Of a stretch of DNA of 64,000 bases, positions 18,608 to 28,162 are shown piece after piece; position 1 is the stretch's first letter, and each line of letters starts with the position of its first letter. A program made the translations under genes and the position numbers. The notes under the pieces were generated by a model. That model was not told the DNA's origin, did no database searches, and saw only the letters and a program-made list of their open reading frames with translations. Origin of the DNA: Eubacterium sp. GTDB taxonomy: Bacteria > Bacillota > Clostridia > Lachnospirales > Lachnospiraceae. Where the stretch lies: assembly GCA_016292095.1 (NCBI GenBank), contig JAEFAB010000015.1, positions 61,475 to 125,474 of the forward strand. The letters are read 5' to 3'.

Positions 18608-19564
18608 GTGTTTCAATTTATCATATGGTTACGTGCTTTGGCAGCTGTTTTTATAACAAATGCACATTATGCTGACGTTTGGCCATACTCATTTATGGCT
18701 TTTGGAGGACAAATTGGAAATATTATGTATTTTTTTATTTCCGGATTTTGCCTTTACAACGTTAAAGATACATTTTTTAAATGGTATGGAAAAAGAATTA
18801 TCCGTATCTACCCCGCTTTGTGGGTTGCGGCGACAGTTTCAATTCTTGTTGGTGATAATACTGTAGGTGGATTGTTAGCACTAATCCATTGCTATGTATT
18901 CCCAACCTGGTATCATTTCATCGGATCCATTATGTTGCTGTATATAGTATTTTATATTATTAGAACAATGCAAAAAAGGTATGATATAAAGACATATTAT
19001 TTTATGTTGTTCATACTACTCCTATTTAGCGTTGTGTATTGTTTAAGATTTAATACAAAGATATTTCATATTGAAAGCATAGCAGAAAAATGGGTTCTGT
19101 TTCAGTTTATGGAAGCAATGTTGATTGGTTCGTTATTAAGAGAACAGTATGAAAAGGTATCAGAAAAAGTATCTTTGGTTTCTATTTTGAATGTAGTGGT
19201 ACCTTTTGTACTTTACATTCTTTTAAAAAAAGTTATTCCATCAAAAGAAATTTTGTTTAAGTTTCAGATTGTGTTGCCATTTATATTATTATGGCTTGTT
19301 TGGGGATTGGCTAATTTGTTTGTGAAATTTGAAAAGAGAAATCTTTTTGAAAAAATAAACCGTTATATTAGTCATGGTGTGAGTTTTATTGCAAGTATTT
19401 CCCTTGAGATATACTTATGCCAATATGTTGTAATAGAAAGAAATGTATTTTCGTTTCCATTGAGTTTTATTATTATAACGGGAGGAATTATTATATATGC
19501 ATGGTGTACACATAGAATTGTAGAAATTGTGAAAAAAGCAATTTGTAAAAAAATGCCTATATAA
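18608..19564 (+). CDS. Membrane acyltransferase, acyltransferase-3 family
   Basis: A 318-residue integral membrane protein with about 9-10 hydrophobic segments, read from a GTG with GGAGAT upstream. The N-terminal 'IIWLRALAAVFITNAHYADV' contains the family's Arg and the catalytic-type His at position ~20, and 'YFFISGFCLYN' and 'WYGKRIIRIYPALW' are typical of PF01757 enzymes. These use acyl-CoA to add acetyl or other short acyl groups to sugars on either side of the membrane. As the first gene of the A+T-rich cassette it is probably a glycan O-acyltransferase. The N-terminus is shorter than in many relatives, but the key His is retained. Confidence 0.8.
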   Translation: MFQFIIWLRALAAVFITNAHYADVWPYSFMAFGGQIGNIMYFFISGFCLYNVKDTFFKWYGKRIIRIYPALWVAATVSILVGDNTVGGLLALIHCYVFPTWYHFIGSIMLLYIVFYIIRTMQKRYDIKTYYFMLFILLLFSVVYCLRFNTKIFHIESIAEKWVLFQFMEAMLIGSLLREQYEKVSEKVSLVSILNVVVPFVLYILLKKVIPSKEILFKFQIVLPFILLWLVWGLANLFVKFEKRNLFEKINRYISHGVSFIASISLEIYLCQYVVIERNVFSFPLSFIIITGGIIIYAWCTHRIVEIVKKAICKKMPI

Positions 19565-19575
19565 TAAATTGCAAT

Positions 19576-20697
19576 ATGAATAAAAGAGTATTAATTACAT
19601 CTACAGATTTGATGATGGTTCAGTTTCTTATTCCTCATGTAATTCATTTATCAGAGAATGGATTTGATGTAGAAATTGCCTGCTCGGACGTGGGAGGCAG
19701 AATGGATGAAGTTCAAGAAAAATTAAAGGAATATATAAAAAATATCCATATTGTTCGATTAGTTAGAAGTCCGATATCTCCGACAAACTTGAAAGGGTAC
19801 GGAGATATGAAGAAAGTAATTAATTCTGGTAATTACGATATTATATGGACTAATGAACCGGTCATGGGAGTTGTAACTCGTCTTGCAGCAAGGAAGGCTA
19901 GAAAGAAAGGGACTAAGGTAATCTATATGGTTCATGGGTTCCATTTTTATAAAGGTGCTCCAAAAGCAAACTGGATGATGTTTTATCCGATTGAAAAGTT
20001 TGCCGGACACTTTTGCGATAGCGTAGTAACAATGAACAGTGAAGATTATAATAGAGCGCAAAAAATGAAATTACCGCGTGTTCAATATATTCACGGGATA
20101 GGAATGAATACCTCAAGGTTAAACAATATTGAGGGAAGAAATGATCTCAGAAAAGAATTAGAATTACCGGAAAATACCGAAGTTATCATATCCGTAGGAG
20201 AATTGAGTAAAAGAAAAAATCAAAAGGTTGTTATTGGTGCAATTGCTAAAATGAAAGAGCAAAACATTCATTATGTCTTATGTGGGAAAGGTGACCAATT
20301 GGGTAATCTTAAGGAACAAGCAAAATGTTTGGGGATTAGTGAAAGAGTTCATTTCCTGGGATATCGTACGGATGTTGTTGATTTGTGTACGCAAGCTAAT
20401 TTGTTTGTAATGCCGTCATATCATGAAGGACTTCCAATAGCTGCATTAGAGGCTATGTATTGTGGTGTTCCGGTTGTAGTATCAAATATCAGGGGGTTAG
20501 TTGATGTTATAGAGGATGGAGTGACGGGCTATTTATGTGAGCCTAATGATTCAGATGCATTTGCACAAAAGATGTCTACATTGCTAGGAAATCCTAAATT
20601 AGGTAAACAAATGGTAGAGAGAAACAAAAAAAATGTTGTTCCATTTTGCATTGAGAATACTAAAAAAGAAGTTTTTTATTTAGTGTCAGATATTTAA
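19576..20697 (+). CDS. Glycosyltransferase family 4 (EpsD-like)
   Basis: 373-residue GT-B enzyme. The N-terminal domain opens with 'VLITSTDLMMVQFLIPHV' and contains 'MVHGFHFYKG'; the C-terminal nucleotide-binding domain has the E-x7-E pair (Glu284 and Glu292 in 'EGLPIAALE') after 'VFVMPSYH'-type sequence. The general pattern resembles EpsD/galacturonosyltransferase-type GT4 enzymes. It should transfer a sugar from a nucleotide donor to the lipid-linked acceptor made by the initiating transferase. No clear ribosome site precedes the ATG, which lies 12 bases after the acyltransferase stop, so translation may depend on coupling. The exact sugar is unknown. Confidence 0.85.
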   Translation: MNKRVLITSTDLMMVQFLIPHVIHLSENGFDVEIACSDVGGRMDEVQEKLKEYIKNIHIVRLVRSPISPTNLKGYGDMKKVINSGNYDIIWTNEPVMGVVTRLAARKARKKGTKVIYMVHGFHFYKGAPKANWMMFYPIEKFAGHFCDSVVTMNSEDYNRAQKMKLPRVQYIHGIGMNTSRLNNIEGRNDLRKELELPENTEVIISVGELSKRKNQKVVIGAIAKMKEQNIHYVLCGKGDQLGNLKEQAKCLGISERVHFLGYRTDVVDLCTQANLFVMPSYHEGLPIAALEAMYCGVPVVVSNIRGLVDVIEDGVTGYLCEPNDSDAFAQKMSTLLGNPKLGKQMVERNKKNVVPFCIENTKKEVFYLVSDI

Positions 20698-20717
20698 TTA
20701 TCAGGAAGAGGTAAATC

Positions 20718-21839
20718 ATGGAAAAAAAGCCACTTAGAGTTTTGCACGTTATCGGAAGTATGAATCGTGGCGGGGCAGAAGTAATGATAATGAATCTATA
20801 TCGAAATATTGATAGAGAAAAAATCCAATTTGACTTTGTCGAAAACAGTTATGACGAAGCAGAGTTTGATGAAGAAATCAGAGCTTTGGGTGGAAAAATA
20901 TACCGATGTCCGCATTACAATGGTAAAAACCATTTGAAGTATAAAAAATGGTGGAAGGAATTCTTTAAAACACATTATGGTGAATATAAAGTAATTCATG
21001 GACATTTGGGGAGCACAGCAGCAATTTATCTAAAATTAGCGAAAAAGAATAATATATTTACAATTGCCCATAGTCACAATACCTCAGGAAAAGGATTAAA
21101 AGATTTAATCTATAAATTTTATTCTTATCCGACAAGGCATGTGGCAGATTATTTTTTAGGATGCTCGATGGATGCTGGAATTTCAAGATACGGTAAAAAA
21201 GTTGCATATAATAAATCGATATTTAGTGTTCTTAACAACGCTATCGATGCGGAATCTTTTGAATACAATAAAGAAATAAGAGAGCAAGTCAGAGAAAAAT
21301 ATGATTTGAGAGATAAATTTGTAATTGGTCATATAGGTCGATTTGTTGAACAGAAGAATCATGAATTTCTCATAGATATTTTTGAACAAATTTATAGAGT
21401 GGAAAAGAGAGCATTTTTGATTTTAGTGGGTGATGGAGAAAAACATCAAAAAATCAAGGAGAAAATCAACAAGAAGGGAATTGAAAATGCTGTGTTATTT
21501 GCAGGGGTTCAAACAAATGTAGCTCAGTATTATCAGGCAATGGATGTGTTTTTGCTTCCATCTCTTTTTGAAGGGTTGGGAATTGTGGCAGTTGAGGCGC
21601 AATGTTCAGGTCTTCCGTGTGTTATTTCTAATAAGGTTTCTCGTGAATGTATTGTTACAGAAGGACAAGTAGAAATATGCAATTTAGATGAAGAGGCAAA
21701 AGCATGGGCAGAAGTAATCCTAAAGAAAAAAGACTATTTGAGATCAGATAGTTCCGAGCAAATAAAAGAACATGGATATGATATTTTGAAAACATCGAAA
21801 TGGTTGACAGATTTTTACTTGGAGGTAGCATCTGAATGA
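20718..21839 (+). CDS. Glycosyltransferase family 4 (EpsF-like)
   Basis: 373 residues. 'VLHVIGSMNRGGAEVMIMNL' at the start is the hallmark of EpsF-like GT4 enzymes, followed by 'HSHNTSGKGLKD' near 118-130. The C-terminal donor site has Glu285 and Glu293 in 'FEGLGIVAVE'. It should add a hexose or amino-sugar residue to the growing glycan at the cytoplasmic face. GGAAGAGG lies 7 bases before the ATG. Its stop overlaps the next start by 4 bases (ATGA), so the two are translationally coupled. Confidence 0.87.
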   Translation: MEKKPLRVLHVIGSMNRGGAEVMIMNLYRNIDREKIQFDFVENSYDEAEFDEEIRALGGKIYRCPHYNGKNHLKYKKWWKEFFKTHYGEYKVIHGHLGSTAAIYLKLAKKNNIFTIAHSHNTSGKGLKDLIYKFYSYPTRHVADYFLGCSMDAGISRYGKKVAYNKSIFSVLNNAIDAESFEYNKEIREQVREKYDLRDKFVIGHIGRFVEQKNHEFLIDIFEQIYRVEKRAFLILVGDGEKHQKIKEKINKKGIENAVLFAGVQTNVAQYYQAMDVFLLPSLFEGLGIVAVEAQCSGLPCVISNKVSRECIVTEGQVEICNLDEEAKAWAEVILKKKDYLRSDSSEQIKEHGYDILKTSKWLTDFYLEVASE

Positions 21840-22732
21840 AAGAAAAACGATTACTTTCAATTGTAACACCAACATATAATCGCGCTAATCTTTTAAGGAA
21901 TGCATATAATTCTTTAAAAAAACAGACGGATATGTTTTTTGAATGGATTATTGTAGATGATGGAAGTCAAGATAATACAGAAAATATAGTTAATGAGTTT
22001 ATTGAAAAAGAAGATGCCTTTAAAATTATATATGTCAAAAAAGAAAATGGTGGGAAACATACAGCATTAAATGAATCACATAAATATATAAGTGGAGAAT
22101 ATGTTTTAATACTCGACAGTGATGATTCCTTAACAGAAGACGCTGTGGAATCAGTGCATGAGGAATGGGATAAATATTGGGAAAAAACAGAGATTGGAGT
22201 TGTGATCTTTTTACGAGGGAAAACAACAGAGGATCCCTTCTGCTATGTTCGTGACGAATATGTTCCGGTAGATTTATTAAGATATCAAAGGGTTTGTGTC
22301 TATGGAAATGATTGCTGTGAAGTAATTCGTACAGATTTATTTAAACTATATCCGTTTCCGATATACAAAGGCGAAAAGTTTATGTCAGAAGGGGTGTTGT
22401 GGCATAGAGTTGGATTGAATAATCAATGTATATATATAAATAAAGTTATTTATATTTGTGAGTATTTAGAAGGCGGCCTAACAAAATCCGGGAAAAAACT
22501 TAGAATAAGTAATCCACTAGGAGGAATGCTGAATTCTGAATTAAATATGGATAAGAAGAACTTTTTCAAAATGAGAGTAAAAAATGCATTGCTATTTGTG
22601 TGCTATGGTTTTTTTGCAGGGATGAGCCCCGTAAGAATTTTGAAGTATAAAAAGAATTATAAGCTGTTAAAGGCAGGTTGCTTACTGCCTGGATTTATCT
22701 TATATAAGCATTGGAAACGAAAATATTTATAA
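21836..22732 (+). CDS. Glycosyltransferase family 2
   Basis: 298-residue GT-A enzyme. 'IVTPTYNRANLL' opens the fold, 'VDDGSQDNT' (40-48) binds the nucleotide, and 'LDSDDSL' (93-99) supplies the metal-binding acidic triad. The C-terminal ~60 residues are basic with a short hydrophobic stretch, suggesting peripheral membrane attachment. It inverts at the anomeric carbon like other GT2 enzymes; the sugar is unknown. It overlaps the upstream gene by 4 bases. Confidence 0.85.
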   Translation: MKEKRLLSIVTPTYNRANLLRNAYNSLKKQTDMFFEWIIVDDGSQDNTENIVNEFIEKEDAFKIIYVKKENGGKHTALNESHKYISGEYVLILDSDDSLTEDAVESVHEEWDKYWEKTEIGVVIFLRGKTTEDPFCYVRDEYVPVDLLRYQRVCVYGNDCCEVIRTDLFKLYPFPIYKGEKFMSEGVLWHRVGLNNQCIYINKVIYICEYLEGGLTKSGKKLRISNPLGGMLNSELNMDKKNFFKMRVKNALLFVCYGFFAGMSPVRILKYKKNYKLLKAGCLLPGFILYKHWKRKYL

Positions 22733-22757
22733 ACAGAAAATCAGAAGGTAATAATAA

Positions 22758-23900
22758 ATGAAAGTGTTGATGATTGCAGGAGCGATGCATATTGGAGGCT
22801 TGGAAAATCAATTAATGCATTTGTTGAGAAACATCGATAGAAAAGAATTCACAATAGATTTCACTTCTAATAAAGAAGATGCCTTTTTTAGAAATGAAAT
22901 AGAAGATTTAGGCGGTGGGTTTATTGTTTTTTCATCAAATAGTCGAAAGCACCCAATAAAATATTGTATCGAGATGTATCGGATTATGAAAACAGGAAAA
23001 TATGATGTTGTCCATTCTCACGAATTGTTCCATAGCGGGATTAATTTGTTTGTGGCAAAATTAGCAGGAGTTCCCTGTCGATTTGTACATGCTCATAGTT
23101 GGTGTGAAGGAGCAGAGACGGGTGGGAACTATAGCATCTCAAGGAAAATGTATCACTGCCTAATGAGATTTTTAATAAATCATTGTTCGACAACACAAAT
23201 CGCGTGCTCAACATGGGCAGGAAACTTTCTTTTTGGAGAAAAAGCAATAAAAAAAGAAAGCTATCATCTGATTTATAATTCTGTTGATACGACTTCATTT
23301 CTAGACAAGTATGAATGTATTGAAAGGGGAGAATTTTGCGAAAAAGATGGATGGAAAAATGTAATTTATGTGGCAAGAATCTGTCCATTAAAAAATCACA
23401 TCTTCTTGATTGACATTGCTAAAGAATTCAAGAAACGCAATAAAAAAATACGCTTTCTTCTTGTGGGAGATGGAGATGAAGATGTAAAAGAAAACATTAT
23501 ACAGAGTATTAAAGAAAATAAATTGGAAGAATATGTTCAACTTCTGGGTGTTAGAAAAGATGTAGATGTATTGTTGCGTAAATCAAGTGCCTTTGTCACT
23601 CCTTCAAAATATGAGGGGATGCCACTCGTGATGATTGAAGCACAGGCAGCCGGATTACCTTGTGTTTCGGCAAATACATATTCTCAAGAAGTAGATTTTG
23701 GAATCGGATTGGTACAATGGCTGGGACTGTCGGAAGGGGCAAAAGTGTGGGCAGACTGTATCGAGAAGGCGGTGAATAAACCGCGTGCGCAAAAAGAACA
23801 TGTGGAAAATGCAATTAGACGAAAAGGATTTGATTCGAAAATATTTGCTGAAAAAATGTGCGGTTTATATCTTGATGATTATAATCGAAGGAGAAAATAG
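22758..23900 (+). CDS. Glycosyltransferase family 4 (EpsF-like)
   Basis: 380 residues with the EpsF-like opening 'MIAGAMHIGGLENQLMHLLR', 'VHSHELFHSG' and 'VHAHSWCEG' in the acceptor domain, and 'SKYEGMPLVMIEAQAAGLP' with the E-x7-E pair in the donor domain. It is clearly a distant paralogue of the GT4 at 20718, so the locus may have grown partly by duplication and divergence. It ends one base before the next start codon. Confidence 0.86.
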   Translation: MKVLMIAGAMHIGGLENQLMHLLRNIDRKEFTIDFTSNKEDAFFRNEIEDLGGGFIVFSSNSRKHPIKYCIEMYRIMKTGKYDVVHSHELFHSGINLFVAKLAGVPCRFVHAHSWCEGAETGGNYSISRKMYHCLMRFLINHCSTTQIACSTWAGNFLFGEKAIKKESYHLIYNSVDTTSFLDKYECIERGEFCEKDGWKNVIYVARICPLKNHIFLIDIAKEFKKRNKKIRFLLVGDGDEDVKENIIQSIKENKLEEYVQLLGVRKDVDVLLRKSSAFVTPSKYEGMPLVMIEAQAAGLPCVSANTYSQEVDFGIGLVQWLGLSEGAKVWADCIEKAVNKPRAQKEHVENAIRRKGFDSKIFAEKMCGLYLDDYNRRRK

Positions 23901-25031
23901 ATGATTAAAGTGTTGTTTTTTATTCCGGGGTTGTCTGAAGGGGGAGCAGAGAAAGTACTCTGTAATCTCGTCAACAATATGGATCAAAGCAAATTTGATA
24001 TTACGGTACAAACAATTGAAAAGTATGAACATAAAAAATACCTGGTTCCTGGAATACATTATAAATCAATATTTAGCTCGAAAAGAAAATTGATAAAAAA
24101 AATTTCGTTTTTATGGTATAGATTTTGTACTGAGTTTAAATTAACATATCCTCTATATATCAAGGATGACTATGATATTGAGGTTGCGTATTTAGAGTGT
24201 GGTGCAACAAAAGTTATGGCGGCTTCGACAAATAAGGATGCCGTTAAACTGGCATGGGTTCACTGTGATTTAATAAAGAAAGGGATAACCGGAAAAAAGG
24301 TTGCATCCTTTTATTCGAAATATGATTATGCGGTCTGTGTATCTCAGGATGTGAAAAAAAGTTTTGATGAATTATTTGGAGAATATGTTCCTTCAACGGT
24401 ACTTAGAAATGTAATCGATGAAGAAGAAATATATCAAAAGAGTAAGGAAAAGATAGAGTGGAAAACAGAACCAAAAACAAAGAAGTTTTTGGCAGTTGGG
24501 AGATTGAGTGAAGAAAAAAATTTTGAATATTTAATTAACACTTGTGCACGATTAAAAAGCGAAGGATATTTATTTGATTTAAAAATCTTGGGAGATGGAC
24601 CACTACACAGTCACTTACAACAATTAATCGACGAAAAGGGATTAAACTCCGAAGTTGAGCTTAAGGGATTTCTTAATAATCCTTATCCTTGGATTGCAAA
24701 TGCGGATTATATCCTTTGCTCTTCAAAATATGAAGGAATGAGTACGGTTATTCAGGAGGCTTTAGTTTTAGGAAAAATAATTATTACGACATCTTGTGCT
24801 GGAATGAAAGAATTACTTGGAGAATCAGAATATGGTTTGATTGTGGACGATTCTTCTGATGGATTATTCAACGGTATTAAAAGGATGATGGATGACAAAA
24901 AGAAGGAAGATACTTATTGTGAAAAAGTTAAAAAATGCAATGAGGAATTGAAAAAGAAAAACATGGTTAATAAAACGCAAACGTTTTTAGAAAATTTAAT
25001 TTCTAAGAAAGAGGAGAAATATGGGCGTTAA
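23901..25031 (+). CDS. Glycosyltransferase family 4
   Basis: 376 residues, starting immediately after the preceding stop, with AAGGAG inside the end of the upstream gene. 'FFIPGLSEGGAEKVLCNLV' at the start and 'CSSKYEGMSTVIQEALVLGK' in the donor domain place it in GT4, with the conserved Glu pair present. It is the most A+T-rich part of the locus that I counted (11 G+C of 60 at 24061-24120). Its 3' end overlaps the polymerase gene by 11 bases. Confidence 0.85.
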   Translation: MIKVLFFIPGLSEGGAEKVLCNLVNNMDQSKFDITVQTIEKYEHKKYLVPGIHYKSIFSSKRKLIKKISFLWYRFCTEFKLTYPLYIKDDYDIEVAYLECGATKVMAASTNKDAVKLAWVHCDLIKKGITGKKVASFYSKYDYAVCVSQDVKKSFDELFGEYVPSTVLRNVIDEEEIYQKSKEKIEWKTEPKTKKFLAVGRLSEEKNFEYLINTCARLKSEGYLFDLKILGDGPLHSHLQQLIDEKGLNSEVELKGFLNNPYPWIANADYILCSSKYEGMSTVIQEALVLGKIIITTSCAGMKELLGESEYGLIVDDSSDGLFNGIKRMMDDKKKEDTYCEKVKKCNEELKKKNMVNKTQTFLENLISKKEEKYGR

Positions 25032-26199
25032 TATATATTGGATTATTGTGGCATTGGTAATTATATTAGGTTTGATTTTGCCGCAGGAAGGAAAAGAAAA
25101 AAAAATATATATATTTATAATGGCGGTAGTTCATATTTTCGTATGTGGTTGGAGATATATATATCTTACAGGAGATTTAAGACGATATGCTTGGGGATAT
25201 TATACTTTTAAAGACAAGGAATGGTTTGATGAAAGTGTTTGGGGAAATGGAACAAACGTTGGATTTCGATGGTTGTGTAAAATAGTTTCCATGCTTACGG
25301 ACGGTGATTTTCATATTTTTCTGATTGTTTTAGCTATTTTTACACAAGTTGCTGTGGCAGTATTAATCTATAGGTATTCCCCTAAACCATGGGTAAGCTA
25401 TTTAGTATGGAATTGTATGTCCTTTTATATAACATATGATTTCTCAGCCTTAAAACAAGGCTTGGCAATGGCTATACTGATGTATGCTATGATTGCCATT
25501 TTTGAAAATAAGAAAATACCCTTTGTTTTAATTGTATTATTGGCAGGGACAATTCATGCACCAGCTTTGGTTTTTTTGCCGGCATATTTAATTGCTAATA
25601 CAAAAATAACTGATAAATCCATTATTGCATATATTATTTCGATTGTTACTGTTTTTATTTTTAAAGAACAAATTGCCAGTTGGGGAACAGATGCATATTA
25701 CGCTGACGAACGTATCAATGTAGTTGGAAGTATATCATTAGGAGGACGTTTCTTTGTAATTGTCCTTATTGTGCTGTGTGGAATATTATTGAAGGGATTT
25801 CGAGAGAGACGATTTGAAATGCTGTGCAATTTTATGATTGTTGCAGCTACCATTCAAATTTTTGCGGGATACAGCAATGTTTTTACACGTTTTTCAGATT
25901 ATTATTTGCAGTTTGCAATATTGTTTGTACCAATGATTTTTTACAGAGCTGATGAGACGGTACCAATTAATGAAGATGCTAATCTCCCTCCGTTCTTATT
26001 TGATGTGGACAGTTTGAAATTTTTTGTGATTGTATTAACAGGCATTTTGATATGGTGGTACCATGTAACCTGTTTAAGTGTGGAAATTGAACAAAAACAA
26101 GATGATTTTCTAAATTATCGATTCCAATGGGAGGTAGAGGATGATTCCTACGGAGCAATTGAAAAAGAGACAGAGACAGTCACGGATGGTGAATTTTAG
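25021..26199 (+). CDS. EpsG-family membrane protein, probable oligosaccharide polymerase
   Basis: 392 residues with about ten membrane segments. 'CGWRYIYLTGDLRRYAWGYY' and 'FSALKQGLAMAILMYAMI' follow the EpsG-family pattern, the Wzy-like proteins of Gram-positive exopolysaccharide loci that join repeat units on the outer face. The charged residues in the first large loop fit the polymerase-type topology. The C-terminal ~50 residues are hydrophilic. It overlaps both neighbours (11 bases before, 59 after at the chosen downstream start), indicating tight coupling. A Wzy-like enzyme normally needs a Wzx flippase, and none is present in this locus. Confidence 0.78.
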   Translation: MGVNIYWIIVALVIILGLILPQEGKEKKIYIFIMAVVHIFVCGWRYIYLTGDLRRYAWGYYTFKDKEWFDESVWGNGTNVGFRWLCKIVSMLTDGDFHIFLIVLAIFTQVAVAVLIYRYSPKPWVSYLVWNCMSFYITYDFSALKQGLAMAILMYAMIAIFENKKIPFVLIVLLAGTIHAPALVFLPAYLIANTKITDKSIIAYIISIVTVFIFKEQIASWGTDAYYADERINVVGSISLGGRFFVIVLIVLCGILLKGFRERRFEMLCNFMIVAATIQIFAGYSNVFTRFSDYYLQFAILFVPMIFYRADETVPINEDANLPPFLFDVDSLKFFVIVLTGILIWWYHVTCLSVEIEQKQDDFLNYRFQWEVEDDSYGAIEKETETVTDGEF

Positions 26200-27232
26200 T
26201 TTTATCATTCCACTATTTAATTGTGAGGACTATATTCAACATTGCGTCGAGCAGATTGTGAGAATGAAACGATTAGATATTGAAATAATACTGATAAATG
26301 ATGGGTCTTTTGACAATACCGAAATGAACTGCATAGAATTGTTTAACTCAAATGAGCAAGTACAGTATTTTTTTCAGGAAAATCAAGGAGTATCTGTTGC
26401 CAGAAATAACGGCTTAGAAAAGGCCGCCGGAGAATACGTTATTTTTATTGATTCGGATGATTCGATTGATTCTGAAAAGATGAATCGATTACTTGATATG
26501 ATTCTAACGAAAACAGAAATTGAACTAGCAGTGTTTGGAATGGAATTTGATTATTACTATCATGGTAAATGTTATTATCGTGAAGCCATTAGTCCGGCAC
26601 TAACCGGCGAAACGGACAGAAATCAGTGGTTGGCATCATTATTCCAACTTTATAGGAGTAATAGTTTAAGCCCGAGTTGGAACAAGATTATTAAGCGTAG
26701 CATTCTTGTAGAGAATAACATTAGGTACAGGGAAGATATGTTTTTTTATGAAGACTTAGAATTTTCTTTACAAGTGATGAAGGAATGTGAAAAGATTTAT
26801 TTTTGTCAAGATGTTATTTATTTCTATAGGCAGGTAGAGGATGAGGGAAACGCAGGAAGAAGACTTTTGAAAATCCCGCACCTCTCTGAGTTGGCGAATC
26901 AAGTTGAAAGACCTTTTCTGAATATATTATCAACGGTAGATGATAAAGAAGTGTTGGAACAAGAGAAGAATATCATGCTTGAATTATACTTAACATGGAT
27001 TAAAGAAAAAACAGCAGTATGCTCATATTCAGACATCAAAAAAATCCAGCAGGAATTTAAGGAGTGGTATCTTTTGAAAGGTTGGACAATTGATGATGAA
27101 CATAAAACCATGGTCAAAAAGTACATTGAAAGTCATCCTTTGAGTATTATGAAACATCATCTATATTCAAAGGTGAGGCATTCTATTGCTATAAAAGTGA
27201 AAAATAGCAAAATATATCAAAGAAAGAGATGA
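26141..27232 (+). CDS. Glycosyltransferase family 2
   Basis: 363 residues from 26141. GGAGG sits 6 bases before this ATG, whereas the later in-frame ATG at 26186, directly before the fold's 'VNFSFIIPLFN', has only a poor site. The start therefore lies inside the EpsG gene (59-base overlap). 'LINDGSFDNT' (51-60) and 'IDSDDSID' (103-110) are the donor and metal motifs. The C-terminal ~120 residues are a helical, charged region. The acceptor and sugar are unknown. Confidence 0.82.
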   Translation: MIPTEQLKKRQRQSRMVNFSFIIPLFNCEDYIQHCVEQIVRMKRLDIEIILINDGSFDNTEMNCIELFNSNEQVQYFFQENQGVSVARNNGLEKAAGEYVIFIDSDDSIDSEKMNRLLDMILTKTEIELAVFGMEFDYYYHGKCYYREAISPALTGETDRNQWLASLFQLYRSNSLSPSWNKIIKRSILVENNIRYREDMFFYEDLEFSLQVMKECEKIYFCQDVIYFYRQVEDEGNAGRRLLKIPHLSELANQVERPFLNILSTVDDKEVLEQEKNIMLELYLTWIKEKTAVCSYSDIKKIQQEFKEWYLLKGWTIDDEHKTMVKKYIESHPLSIMKHHLYSKVRHSIAIKVKNSKIYQRKR

Positions 27233-27235
27233 GAT

Positions 27236-28138
27236 ATGAAAAAGGGAATAATAGAGAAACTGTTTTGGGTTCCTAATTATTTTACTATTGCGATACGACG
27301 AAGAGAAAATGAATTGGATTCCTTGATAAACACCGGGAAATTCATATCGGATATTGAACTTAAAGGGTGTAAAAACTATTGGGTTGCAGATCCCATGCTT
27401 GTTGAAAATGAAGGGCGAACCTTTCTCTTCTATGAAGCGTGTCATAGTGGAAAGGGAATCATTGAAGTAATAGAAATATTAGAAGATGGTATGGTGACGA
27501 AACCAGAAATCGTTTTGGAAAAAGATTATCATCAATCTTATCCGTTTGTTTTTGAGGAAAGCGGAAATTGGTATATGATACCGGAAAGCAGTGAATGTAA
27601 TGAGGTTCAGTTATACAAAGCTAGTCAATTTCCAAATAAATGGGAAAAGGTTGATACACTGTTAGTCGCCCATGCAGTTGATACTACGTTATATAAAGTG
27701 GATAATCAATTTATTCTTGTTACATTTGTTGCACAGAATGGAACAGAAGAAGTTGAACCTAAGGCTTATCGAATGAAATTAGAAAACGATCAAGCTATTT
27801 TAGAAGAACTTAAATGGGAAAACTGGAATGGATTAAGAGTGCGAGGAGCAGGTGGCTTTTTTGAAAGTAAGAAAAAGTTATACCGACCAGCACAGATTAA
27901 TTACCCAAACAGTTATGGTGAAGGACTTCTTTTTAAAGAAGTTTTTATTGAAGAGGATACTTATAGAGAGAAGGATATTGTGGAAATAGATTCGTCCAAT
28001 ATTGTGTTTAAACGGTATAGAATTGATGGATTACATACATATACTTCGACAGAAAGATATGAAGCAATAGATGTAAGATGTTCCTTTTTTGATTTATTGA
28101 AACCGATAAGAAAAGTAAAATCATACATTAAGAGATAA
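27236..28138 (+). CDS. GINT1_N-type beta-propeller glycan enzyme
   Basis: A 300-residue protein that follows the propeller domain seen at the N-terminus of plant glucosamine inositolphosphorylceramide transferase and in some bacterial glycan proteins. Signatures in order are 'YWVADPMLVENEGRTFLFYE' (48-67), 'GIIEVIEILEDG' (74-85), 'SYPFVFEESGNWYMIPES' (101-118), 'VQLYKASQFPNKWEKVDTLL' (124-143) and 'VDTTLYK' (148-154). No glycosyltransferase domain is fused to it here, unlike the plant protein. The repeated ADP/D-T acidic positions resemble the GH43-like five-bladed propeller. In bacteria the reaction is not established. It lies between a GT2 and the Stealth gene and is probably co-translated with them. 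Confidence 0.72.
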   Translation: MKKGIIEKLFWVPNYFTIAIRRRENELDSLINTGKFISDIELKGCKNYWVADPMLVENEGRTFLFYEACHSGKGIIEVIEILEDGMVTKPEIVLEKDYHQSYPFVFEESGNWYMIPESSECNEVQLYKASQFPNKWEKVDTLLVAHAVDTTLYKVDNQFILVTFVAQNGTEEVEPKAYRMKLENDQAILEELKWENWNGLRVRGAGGFFESKKKLYRPAQINYPNSYGEGLLFKEVFIEEDTYREKDIVEIDSSNIVFKRYRIDGLHTYTSTERYEAIDVRCSFFDLLKPIRKVKSYIKR

Positions 28139-28162
28139 TAATCTTGATAAAAGGGAGATATA

